DNA of 5,852 nt from an uncultured Phenylobacterium sp. Its GTDB lineage: Bacteria; Pseudomonadota; Alphaproteobacteria; Caulobacterales; Caulobacteraceae. Position numbers and translations under genes: made by a program. Shown piece by piece: positions 1 to 5,310 of the stretch. Location: positions 1 through 5,852 of the forward strand of contig CAMFHW010000287.1 of NCBI GenBank assembly GCA_945952175.1. The letters run 5' to 3'. The notes under the pieces are model-generated. The model was given only the letters and a program-made list of their open reading frames with translations. It made no database searches and had not been told where the DNA came from. How positions within the stretch are numbered: the stretch's first letter is position 1; every line of letters starts with the position of its first letter.

Positions 1-303
1 GAAGCTCGCGCCAGCGACTTCCTCCGCCGCCGCCCGAGCCTTCGCGTCCTCGAGCATGGGCCGGGAGATATCCAGACCGGTCGCCGTTCCACCGAGCGCG
101 ACGGCGCGGGCCAGGGCCAGGGTGGTCTGGCCGCTGCCGCAGCCGACATCCAGCACCCGCTCGCCGGCCTGGGGCGCCAACGCCGCCTGGGCGGCGAGGC
201 CGAGCGGTTCGAGTTGGGCGTCCATCCGCGCCTGCAGCGCCGCCCAGGTTTCGCCCGCGCCGGCGTTCCAGTAGGCGATCTGGTCGTCGTTGCCGCCGCT
301 CAT
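1..303 (-). CDS. Class I SAM-dependent methyltransferase, N-terminal part (cut by window edge)
   Basis: Only the first 101 codons are present; the gene continues beyond base 1. The protein begins MSGGNDDQIAYWNAGAGETW and carries the classic SAM-binding motif I, VLDVGCGSG, at residues 50-58. An acidic motif II follows, with Asp78 in GLDIS; this Asp normally binds the ribose hydroxyls of SAM. The YWN..AGE..W opening is typical of small UbiE/COG2226-like methyltransferases of unassigned substrate, so the substrate cannot be named. Its ATG overlaps the TGA stop of the upstream aminopeptidase gene by four bases (ATGA, 300-303), and no Shine-Dalgarno sequence is visible just before it. Translation by termination-reinitiation from the aminopeptidase is therefore likely, and the two genes should share one transcript. 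The methyltransferase fold is secure; any specific role is not. Confidence 0.88.
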   Translation of the reverse strand, partial: MSGGNDDQIAYWNAGAGETWAALQARMDAQLEPLGLAAQAALAPQAGERVLDVGCGSGQTTLALARAVALGGTATGLDISRPMLEDAKARAAAEEVAGASF

Positions 304-2123
304 AGCGGGGCGCACGCGGTTTCGAGCCAAGCCCTGATATCGGGCTCGACGCGCGGCCCCACCTCGGCCAGGACGCGGGCGTGGTAGGCGTCCAGCTGGG
401 CGCGCTCCTCCGCCGTAAGCATCTCAGCCACGATCAGGCGGCGGTCGATCGGCGCCAGCGTCAGGGTCTCGAAGCCCAGCATCGGCCGCTCGCCGCCCGC
501 GATCGGTGCGGCCTCGGTCACGTACTGCAGGTTCTCGATCCGGATGCCGTAGGCGCCTTCCTTGTAGTAGCCGGGCTCGTTGGACAGGATCATGCCCGGC
601 CGCAGGGCCACGAAGTTCGGCGCCTTGGCGATCCGCTGCGGGCCTTCGTGGACGCCCAGATAGCTGCCGACGCCGTGGCCGGTGCCGTGATCGTAGTCGA
701 GGCCCTGAGCCCACAGCGGCGCACGGGCCAGGACGTCGAGCGCCGAGCCCGTCGTCCCGGCGGGGAAACGGACCCGGCTCAGCGCCAGGTGGCCCTTCAG
801 CACCAGGGTGAAGCGCTCGCGCATCTCGGCGCTTGGCTCGCCGATGGCGACGGTGCGGGTGACGTCGGTGGTGCCGTCCAGGTACTGCGCGCCCGAGTCC
901 ACCAAGAGCAGCGAGCCGGTCTCGGTCTTCTTGTTGAGCCGCAGGGTCGGACGGTAGTGGACGATGGCGCCGTTCGAGGCGGCCCCGGCGATGGTGTCGA
1001 ACGACAGGTCCTTCAGCGCGCCCGTGGCCTCGCGGAAGCCCTCCAGCCGGGTCACCACCTCGACCTCGTCGGGCAGGCTGGTCTGTGCGTCCGTGGCCAG
1101 CCAATGGAGGAAGCGCGCCAGGGCCGCGCCGTCGCGGCGGTGGGCTTCGGTGGTGCCGGCGATCTCGACCGTGTTCTTGCAGGCCCGCGGCAGGGCGCAG
1201 GGATCGTCGCCCCGCACCACCTCGGCGCCCGCCTCGCGCAGCGCCTCGAAGTACCAGGCCGAGGACTGGGCCGGATCGACCAGCACCCGCTTGCCCTTCA
1301 GCTCGGCGAGCGCGCCCGCCAGGTCGTCCGGCGTCTCCAGCCGCACCTGGTTGCCCAGCCAGGCCGGCAGGGCCTCGGTGACCTTGGCCGGGTCGAGGAA
1401 CAGCCGCGCCGTGCCGTCCCGGTTCAGGATCGCCTGGCCCAGCGGCAGGGGCGAGCGGATCACGTCGCCGCCGCGCACATTGAACAGCCAGGCGATGGAG
1501 GAGGGGGCCGTGAGCACCGCGGCCTCCGCGGCGAGGCCGCCGACCGCCGCGCCCACGCGGGCCCGCTTGTCGGCGCTGTCCTCGCCGGAGAACGCCAGCG
1601 GCTGCGGCTCCACGGGAGCCTGCGGCTGGCCCGGGCGCGCCGCGCCCCAGGCCTCGTCCAGCGGGTTCGACGCCACCGGCCGCAGCTCCGAGCCCGCCTT
1701 CGCCGCGGCGATCCGCAACCGGTCGAGCGCGTCGGGGCTGTGCAGGCGCGGGTCGTAGCCCACCACCTGGCCCCTCGCCGTCGCGGCCTCCAGATAGGCC
1801 GGCACCCCGCCGTCCACGAGGTCGCGCACCTCGAAGAGGCCGGTGTCCACCTGGTCGCGGACCTGCAGGGTGTAGCGGCCGTCGACGAAGACCGCGGCCT
1901 TGTCCTTCAGGATCACCGCCGCCCCGGCCGAGCCGGTGAAGCCGGTCGCCCAGGCCAGGCGGTCGTTGGCCCCCGGCAGGTATTCGTTCTGGTGCTCGTC
2001 CTCGTGCGGCACGAGCAGGCCGTCCAGGCCCTGGGCCGCCATCGCCTGGCGGATCAGCGGCACGTGCTTGGGGCCGAAGGACGGATCGGTGGATTCGGTG
2101 AAGGTCTGGCGCATGGACGGCAT
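300..2123 (-). CDS. pepP: Xaa-Pro aminopeptidase, long (APP1-like) form, peptidase family M24B
   Basis: This is a predicted cytosolic metallo-aminopeptidase that removes N-terminal residues preceding proline. The protein is 607 aa, close to eukaryotic-type APP1 and longer than the roughly 440-aa E. coli PepP. It has two creatinase-like N-terminal domains (about residues 20-155 and 180-315), the pita-bread catalytic domain (about 325-545) and a short M24 C-terminal region. All five expected metal ligands are visible: Asp409 (LLLVDSGAQY), Asp420 (GTTDVTRT), His483 (HGTGHGVGSY), Glu516 (SNEPGYY) and Glu530 (IRIENL). The accessory histidines His389 (VHY) and His492 (VHEGP) are also present, so the enzyme looks active. 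Two in-frame ATGs, at 2123 and 2114, are possible starts and neither has a clear ribosome binding site; the second would give MRQTF... and 604 aa. The open frame upstream of 2123 has no family resemblance. The symbol pepP is used loosely here for the function. Confidence 0.95.
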   Translation of the reverse strand: MPSMRQTFTESTDPSFGPKHVPLIRQAMAAQGLDGLLVPHEDEHQNEYLPGANDRLAWATGFTGSAGAAVILKDKAAVFVDGRYTLQVRDQVDTGLFEVRDLVDGGVPAYLEAATARGQVVGYDPRLHSPDALDRLRIAAAKAGSELRPVASNPLDEAWGAARPGQPQAPVEPQPLAFSGEDSADKRARVGAAVGGLAAEAAVLTAPSSIAWLFNVRGGDVIRSPLPLGQAILNRDGTARLFLDPAKVTEALPAWLGNQVRLETPDDLAGALAELKGKRVLVDPAQSSAWYFEALREAGAEVVRGDDPCALPRACKNTVEIAGTTEAHRRDGAALARFLHWLATDAQTSLPDEVEVVTRLEGFREATGALKDLSFDTIAGAASNGAIVHYRPTLRLNKKTETGSLLLVDSGAQYLDGTTDVTRTVAIGEPSAEMRERFTLVLKGHLALSRVRFPAGTTGSALDVLARAPLWAQGLDYDHGTGHGVGSYLGVHEGPQRIAKAPNFVALRPGMILSNEPGYYKEGAYGIRIENLQYVTEAAPIAGGERPMLGFETLTLAPIDRRLIVAEMLTAEERAQLDAYHARVLAEVGPRVEPDIRAWLETACAPL

Positions 2124-2281
2124 GTAAGCGGACGGGGCGCGGCCGGAAAAGGGCGCCCCTTGCCCTTTCGCCCTTGCGAGCGCAAAAACCTGCCCATGGT
2201 CCGCCTGTGCGCCGCCTCCGCGAATTCCAACGGTCCCTCCGGGGTCGTTCGTCTTCGCGCGCCCTAGGCCCGCCTGACGAC

Positions 2282-2310
2282 CAGACCCCGCCGCGATCGG
2301 CCGGGGTCTG
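2282..2310 (+). other. GC-rich hairpin in the leader of the acetyltransferase gene
   Basis: CAGACCCC (2282-2289) is perfectly complementary to GGGGTCTG (2303-2310). GCCG/CGGC (2290-2293 and 2298-2301) extends the stem around a CGAT loop, with one bulged C. It lies about 40 bases before the GNAT start, in the 229-bp spacer between divergent genes. No U-run follows on either strand, so a canonical intrinsic terminator is not supported. It could be a leader structure or an operator. No convincing sigma-70 promoter was recognised in the rest of the spacer. Confidence 0.5.
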
Positions 2311-2340
2311 AAGAGACGAGCCCGTCCGATCCTTCCCATC

Positions 2341-2346
2341 GGAGAG
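2341..2346 (+). promoter_or_regulatory. Ribosome binding site of the GNAT gene
   Basis: GGAGAG lies six bases before the ATG at 2353. It is the only good Shine-Dalgarno match nearby and fixes the start of the acetyltransferase. Confidence 0.75.
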
Positions 2347-2352
2347 CTCCAG

Positions 2353-2910
2353 ATGACCACCGAGACCACCCCACCCGACCAGATCGAGACCGAACGCCTC
2401 GTGCTGCGCAAGTTCCGCGCGGACGACTTCGACGCCGTCCACGCCTATGCGACCGACGAGGGGACCTATCGCTTCATGACCTGGGGCCCGAACACCCCGG
2501 AGCAGACGCGCGAGGTCCTCGACAGGTGGCTGAAGGAACAGGAGGCCTGGCCGCGCGGCGACCTCAACTACGCCGTGACGATCAAGGCGACCGGCGAGTT
2601 GATCGGCTGCTGCTCGCTGCACCACGCCGACACCGAGACCGGCGCGGTCGGCTACTGCTATCACAGCGCCCATTGGCGGAAGGGCTACGGGACCGAGGCC
2701 GCCCGCGCGGTCGTCGGCCTGGCCTTCGGACTGCTCGGCCACCACCGCGTCTGGGCCACCTGCGACGCCCGTAACCACGGCTCCTATGGCGTCATGGAAA
2801 AGCTCGGCATGCGCCGCGAGGCCCTGATGCGCCAGGACGTGAAGCGCCGCGACGGCTGGAAGGACAGCTATCTCTACGCCGTCCTGGCCGACGAATGGCC
2901 GACGTCCTGA
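2353..2910 (+). CDS. GNAT-family N-acetyltransferase, RimJ/RimL type
   Basis: The 185-aa protein fits a single Acetyltransf_3 (RimJ/RimL-like) domain spanning nearly its whole length; the family transfers acetyl from acetyl-CoA to an amine, often a protein N-terminus or a small molecule. The opening IETERLVLRKFRADDFDAV (residues 11-29) is the typical first strand and helix. The acetyl-CoA pyrophosphate-binding motif A is visible as HWRKGYGTEAA (107-117), matching R/Q-x-x-G-x-G/A. The family signature ARNHGSYGVMEKLGMRREAL (139-158) includes the Asn141/Ser144 pattern. The ending RDGWKDSYLYAVLADEW is also characteristic. A good GGAGAG sequence supports the ATG. It is transcribed divergently from the aminopeptidase gene. 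The next gene on the same strand starts 74 bases downstream behind its own promoter-like element, so the two need not be co-transcribed. The acceptor substrate cannot be read from the sequence. Confidence 0.95.
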   Translation: MTTETTPPDQIETERLVLRKFRADDFDAVHAYATDEGTYRFMTWGPNTPEQTREVLDRWLKEQEAWPRGDLNYAVTIKATGELIGCCSLHHADTETGAVGYCYHSAHWRKGYGTEAARAVVGLAFGLLGHHRVWATCDARNHGSYGVMEKLGMRREALMRQDVKRRDGWKDSYLYAVLADEWPTS

Positions 2911-2912
2911 TT

Positions 2913-2930
2913 ATTTTACCCGGATATAAT
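2913..2930 (+). promoter_or_regulatory. AT-rich imperfect palindrome with TATAAT: putative operator/promoter of the GIY-YIG gene
   Basis: ATTTTACCCGGATATAAT is an 18-bp imperfect palindrome: 14 of 18 positions match its own reverse complement, centred on CCGG. Its right half ends in a perfect TATAAT (2925-2930), which is rare in such GC-rich DNA. TTGAC follows directly (2930-2934). If TATAAT is the -10 box, transcription would start near 2937, at the base of the following hairpin. No good -35 hexamer lies 16-18 bases upstream, so an activator or a non-canonical promoter is possible. A dimeric regulator binding the symmetric site would cover the -10 box. The symmetry and base composition are seen directly; the operator role is inferred. 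Confidence 0.55.
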
Positions 2931-2935
2931 TGACG

Positions 2936-2966
2936 GGGAGCGGGAAAGGCGCCACAACCCGCTCCC
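2936..2966 (+). other. Leader stem-loop upstream of the GIY-YIG gene
   Basis: GGGAGCGGG (2936-2944) pairs perfectly with CCCGCTCCC (2958-2966) around a 13-base loop that itself contains the self-complementary GGCGCC. It ends 18 bases before the start codon at 2985 and has no following U-run. It is therefore more likely a 5' mRNA structure than an intrinsic terminator of the acetyltransferase gene, although a terminator role is not excluded. Confidence 0.6.
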
Positions 2967-2984
2967 ACTTCCGGGGATCCCGTC

Positions 2985-3332
2985 ATGGACAAGCAGAGCC
3001 GCCGCGAGGCCATCGCGGCCTACAAGGAGCGCAAGGTGCGCCAGGGTGTCTATGTGGTCCGCTGCGCCGCGAGCGGCGAAGCCTGGCTGGGCCTCAGCCG
3101 AAATCTCGACGCCCAATGGAACTCGATCTCCATGGGGCTGCGCCACGGCTCCTATCGCAACAAGGCCCTGCAGGCGGCCTGGGCCGCCCATGGCGCGGAC
3201 GCCGTCGCCCTGGAGGTGATCGAGGTCGTCGATACCGAGGACCTCAGCCCCTACATGCGCGAGGGCCGCCTCAAGGAGCGGCTCGCCCACTGGCTGGCCG
3301 AGACGCCGGGCGCCCGGCCGATCCTGGCCTAG
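2985..3332 (+). CDS. Small stand-alone GIY-YIG-fold protein (putative nuclease, degenerate active site)
   Basis: The 115-aa protein resembles stand-alone GIY-YIG domain proteins of proteobacteria. A basic opening (MDKQSRREAIAAYKERKVRQ) is followed by GVY at residues 21-23 and WLG at 34-36, which match the GIY and YIG strands with the canonical 11-residue spacing between the two aromatic positions. Then come a NLD helix, LRHGSYRNKALQAAW (52-66), ALEVIEVVD (75-83) and a C-terminal helix, LKERLAHWLAE. The second catalytic tyrosine is replaced by Trp34. The position ten residues later, where UvrC-type domains carry arginine, is Gln44. Cleavage activity is therefore doubtful; the protein may bind DNA or use altered chemistry. 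From memory, W or V at the second tyrosine position occurs in related small proteins, so this may be a subfamily trait. GGGGAT at 2973-2978 is a plausible ribosome binding site. The palindrome and hairpin just upstream suggest its own regulation. Confidence 0.85.
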   Translation: MDKQSRREAIAAYKERKVRQGVYVVRCAASGEAWLGLSRNLDAQWNSISMGLRHGSYRNKALQAAWAAHGADAVALEVIEVVDTEDLSPYMREGRLKERLAHWLAETPGARPILA

Positions 3333-3334
3333 GG

Positions 3335-3366
3335 CGCGCCGCTTCCCTTGAGCGAGAAGCGGCGCG
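3335..3366. terminator. Stem-loop between convergent genes, probable bidirectional terminator
   Basis: CGCGCCGCTTC (3335-3345) and GAAGCGGCGCG (3356-3366) form a perfect 11-bp stem with a 10-base loop. It lies in the 40-bp gap between the GIY-YIG stop (3332) and the stop of the convergent minus-strand gene (3373). The position fits shared termination for both genes. There is no T-tract on either side, so efficient intrinsic termination is not certain. Confidence 0.6.
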
Positions 3367-3372
3367 TCGGCC

Positions 3373-3798
3373 TTACTGCGGGTTCTGCGGCGCCGGCTCG
3401 CTGACCGTGTCGCTGGCGTTGGACGCGGCGTCCTGGGCCGTGCGGGCGGTGTGCTCGGCGGCGGCCTTGGCGCTGTCGGCCGCGGCCTGGGTCGAGCGCG
3501 CCATGCTGTCGGCGGCGTTGGACGAGGCGACCGCGGCGCTGCTGGCGGCGGCCTGGGCCTGGGCGGTGGCGCTGTCGAGCGCGGCCTGGGCGCGGCCCTG
3601 GTCCTGGGCGGCCTGCAGCTGGGCGTCGCCCGGCTGGCTGTTCATCCAGAACACGATGCCGATGATCGCCACGACCGCCACGAAGGCGGCCACCCACCAA
3701 CCGGCGGCGCCGCCGCTGTCGCGCGTGCGCACGACCTCGTGCCGGACCACGCCGGGTTCTTCGCGGACGATGCGTTCCTCGCGGATTTCGTCACTCAT
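3373..3798 (-). CDS. Ala-rich single-pass membrane protein of unknown function
   Basis: The 141-aa protein has three parts. The first is a charged, Glu/Arg-rich cytoplasmic head (residues 1-29, MSDEIREERIVREEPGVVRH...). The second is one hydrophobic segment, GWWVAAFVAVVAIIGIVFWM (33-52). The third is a tail from about 55 to 130 made largely of Ala, Ser, Gln and Asp, probably helical or coiled coil, ending in a short Pro-containing stretch. The positive-in pattern is weak, but the tail most likely lies in the periplasm. A perfect GAGGAGG eight bases upstream selects the ATG at 3798 over an in-frame ATG at 3834, which would add MRPKRPPEEEQV. It follows prmA by 72 bases on the same strand and could be co-transcribed. 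I do not recognise a named family. The Ala-rich tail superficially recalls lipoprotein-like or YtxH-like helical tails, but there is no lipobox. Confidence 0.85.
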   Translation of the reverse strand: MSDEIREERIVREEPGVVRHEVVRTRDSGGAAGWWVAAFVAVVAIIGIVFWMNSQPGDAQLQAAQDQGRAQAALDSATAQAQAAASSAAVASSNAADSMARSTQAAADSAKAAAEHTARTAQDAASNASDTVSEPAPQNPQ

Positions 3799-3806
3799 GA
3801 CCTGTT

Positions 3807-3813
3807 CCTCCTC
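3807..3813 (-). promoter_or_regulatory. Strong ribosome binding site of the Ala-rich membrane protein
   Basis: Read on the minus strand this is GAGGAGG, eight bases before the ATG at 3798. It decides the start codon against the upstream in-frame ATG at 3834, which has no comparable site. Confidence 0.85.
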
Positions 3814-3870
3814 GGGCGGCCGCTTGGGCCGCATGTGGCCGGGAGAACGCGGGTCCTCGGAGGAGGGTTC

Positions 3871-4737
3871 CTAGGGCCGCTGGAGCACCAGGGTCGCCCA
3901 AGCGTCGCGGTGCAGCCGCCGCACCAGGCGGAAACCGCGCGAGCGATAGGCCGCCAGCACCCGCCGCTCCTGGGTCCGCAGCAGGCCCGACAGGATGGCC
4001 ATGCCGCCCGGCTTCAGGGCGCCCTTGATGTCCTGGGCGAGTGCGACGAGCGGCGGCGCCAGGATGTTGGCGAACACCAGGTCGTAGGGCCCGCTCGCGC
4101 GCACCAGGCGATGGCCGAGGCCCGAGGCCAGCACGAAGCGGGCGTCGGCGCCGTTCAGCTCGGCGTTCTCCCGGGCGATCCGCACCGAGGGGCCGTCGAT
4201 ATCGGTGCCCACGGCAACCCTCGAGCCGGTCCGCGCCGCGGCGATGGCCAGCACCCCGGTGCCGCAGCCCACGTCCAGCACGCGCCCGAACCGCCGCGCC
4301 TTGATCAGGGTGTCGTAGGCGAAGAGGCAGCCCACCGTCGTGCCGTGGTGGCCGGTGCCGAAAGCGGCGCCCGCCTCGATGCGCAGGTTCACCGTATTGG
4401 TCGGGGCGAGGCCCTTGTCGTGCGCGCCATAGACGAAGAACCGGCCCGCCCGCACCGGCGGCAGGCCCGACAGCGCCATGGCCAGCCAGTCGGCGTCGGC
4501 CAGCTTCTCGACCACGGTCTTCAGCCGCTCGAAGCCGCCCAGCTTGGCGACCAGGCCGTCGGCCTCCTCGGTCGAGGTCGGGAAGGCGTCGATCCGCCAG
4601 ACGTCGCGGTCCTCGTCCTCTTCCAGGATGGAATAGGTCGCGCCTTCCAGCATCGGGTCGGCGTCGATGGCGGCGGCTGCGGCTTCGGCCTCGGCGCGGG
4701 GGCCGCGGGCGACGATCTGGACGGCGTCTTCGCTCAT
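3871..4737 (-). CDS. prmA: Ribosomal protein L11 methyltransferase PrmA
   Basis: PrmA is a cytosolic SAM-dependent enzyme that trimethylates ribosomal protein L11 on lysines and on its N-terminal amine. The protein is 288 aa, close to the 293 aa of the E. coli enzyme. An N-terminal substrate-recognition domain (about 1-90) precedes the catalytic Rossmann domain. The PrmA-specific AFGTGHHGTT is at 125-134. SAM motif I, VLDVGCGTG, is at 153-161, and the acidic motif GTDIDG (177-182) follows. The catalytic-loop signature FANILAPPL is at 222-230. The C-terminal LSGLLRTQERRVLAAYRSRGF (249-269) is also typical of the family. All key motifs are intact. It begins 48 bases after the Pro-rich protein gene on the same strand. 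The ribosome binding site is modest (GAGG) and falls inside a short hairpin, so expression may be tuned by RNA folding. Confidence 0.96.
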   Translation of the reverse strand: MSEDAVQIVARGPRAEAEAAAAAIDADPMLEGATYSILEEDEDRDVWRIDAFPTSTEEADGLVAKLGGFERLKTVVEKLADADWLAMALSGLPPVRAGRFFVYGAHDKGLAPTNTVNLRIEAGAAFGTGHHGTTVGCLFAYDTLIKARRFGRVLDVGCGTGVLAIAAARTGSRVAVGTDIDGPSVRIARENAELNGADARFVLASGLGHRLVRASGPYDLVFANILAPPLVALAQDIKGALKPGGMAILSGLLRTQERRVLAAYRSRGFRLVRRLHRDAWATLVLQRP

Positions 4738-4739
4738 GG

Positions 4740-4756
4740 CGCCTCGTCTAGAGGCG
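4740..4756 (-). promoter_or_regulatory. Small hairpin covering the prmA ribosome binding site
   Basis: CGCCTC and GAGGCG form a 6-bp perfect stem with a 5-base loop directly before the prmA ATG (4737). On the mRNA the 3' arm contains GAGG, the only Shine-Dalgarno-like sequence for prmA, so the fold would hide it. The structure is short, and a regulatory role is inference only. Confidence 0.4.
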
Positions 4757-4785
4757 AAGGCCGCAAAAGGCGAGGGGGCTCGACC

Positions 4786-5211
4786 CTAGCGCGGTGGCCG
4801 GGGCGGTTCGTCCGAGGGCGGGGTCGGCGGGGCGTAGCTGTCCATGCCGGCGCGCAGGCCTGCGCCCAGGGACGGATAGTCGAGCTTCGGCGGCTGGCGC
4901 TCGGCGGTGTGGGCCGTGGGCGGAGCGGGCTCGTGCTTCGGCGGCGGCGGCGGCGGCGGCGCGGGGGCGAGCGGTGCGTCCGCTGCGGCGTCCTGGGCGA
5001 TCACATAGTCGGGGATGCCGGGGCCGGCGCTTGCCCAGTCGGCGGCTTCCGCCAGCGCCACCGGAGACACGCCGAGGTCCGTCGGGCTCGGCAGGCGCAC
5101 GTTCTCGCTCATGGCGCCGACGGCCGGCGACAGGGCGCCGCCCACCGACAGGGCGATCACCGTCGCCACGCCCATGCCCAGGAACAGGGCCTTCCGCTTC
5201 GAGTCCCACAT
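4786..5211 (-). CDS. Pro-rich exported or membrane-anchored protein of unknown function
   Basis: The 141-aa protein starts MWDSKRKALFLGMGVATVIA, a basic n-region followed by a hydrophobic core (about 8-32) ending SPAVGA. This fits a signal anchor or a Sec signal peptide possibly cut after residue 33. The rest is low-complexity and rich in Pro and Ala, with seven consecutive prolines at 85-91 and PPTPPSDEPPRPPR at the C-terminus. A small less-biased patch (DYPSLGAGLRAGMDSYAPP, about 111-129) may be the only structured or conserved part. Such tails suit periplasmic spacers. No named domain is recognised. The start is supported by the signal sequence but not by spacing: AGGCGG sits only one base from the ATG, inside a perfect palindrome. 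Leaderless initiation is an alternative. The gene lies upstream of prmA and is probably on the same transcript. Confidence 0.75.
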   Translation of the reverse strand: MWDSKRKALFLGMGVATVIALSVGGALSPAVGAMSENVRLPSPTDLGVSPVALAEAADWASAGPGIPDYVIAQDAAADAPLAPAPPPPPPPKHEPAPPTAHTAERQPPKLDYPSLGAGLRAGMDSYAPPTPPSDEPPRPPR

Positions 5212-5229
5212 GCCGCCTATATAGGCGGC
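5212..5229. promoter_or_regulatory. Perfect 18-bp palindrome abutting a start codon
   Basis: GCCGCCTATATAGGCGGC is identical to its reverse complement over all 18 bases and touches the ATG at 5211. It contains the only AT-rich core nearby (TATATA, 5218-5223). On the minus strand that core lies six bases from the A of the ATG, which would suit a -10 box of a leaderless transcript. Alternatively it is a repressor operator, or an RNA fold hiding AGGCGG. No matching -35 box was seen. Confidence 0.5.
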
Positions 5230-5310
5230 CGCACGGATTCGGCTGCCTCCGCGATGCGAATTCTTCAGCCGGTGTGGCCGGGACGCCCGAATTGGTGGCC
5301 CCCGCGTCGA

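Noticed and set aside
381..2267. Long plus-strand open frame of about 628 codons opposite the aminopeptidase gene
   Set aside because: It is antisense to a gene with all five metal ligands intact. Its translation is Arg/Gly/Ala/Gln-rich with no domain, as expected from a GC-rich complementary frame.
2124..2411. N-terminal extension of about 96 codons on the aminopeptidase, starting from a TTG
   Set aside because: The extension lies opposite the acetyltransferase start and the intergenic spacer, has no family similarity, and the resulting length would exceed the family norm. Starts at 2123 or 2114 fit better.
424..2778. Minus-strand open frame of about 784 codons in another frame of the same region
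   Set aside because: It overlaps both the aminopeptidase and the acetyltransferase genes out of frame and is compositionally biased (Arg, Gly, Pro). It is a high-GC shadow.
3816..3832. GCGGCC/GGCCGC 6-bp hairpin between prmA and the membrane protein gene
   Set aside because: It is short and contains an eight-base palindrome that arises easily in GC-rich DNA. There is no U-tract, so I do not call it a terminator.
3799..3834. Twelve-residue upstream extension of the Ala-rich membrane protein (MRPKRPPEEEQV)
   Set aside because: The perfect GAGGAGG eight bases before the ATG at 3798 selects the internal start. The upstream ATG lacks a comparable site and the extension would encode the ribosome binding site itself.
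4939..4960. GCG/CGG trinucleotide run that looks like a microsatellite
   Set aside because: It is simply the codons for the seven-proline run of the exported protein. Length variation is possible, but nothing in one sequence shows it.
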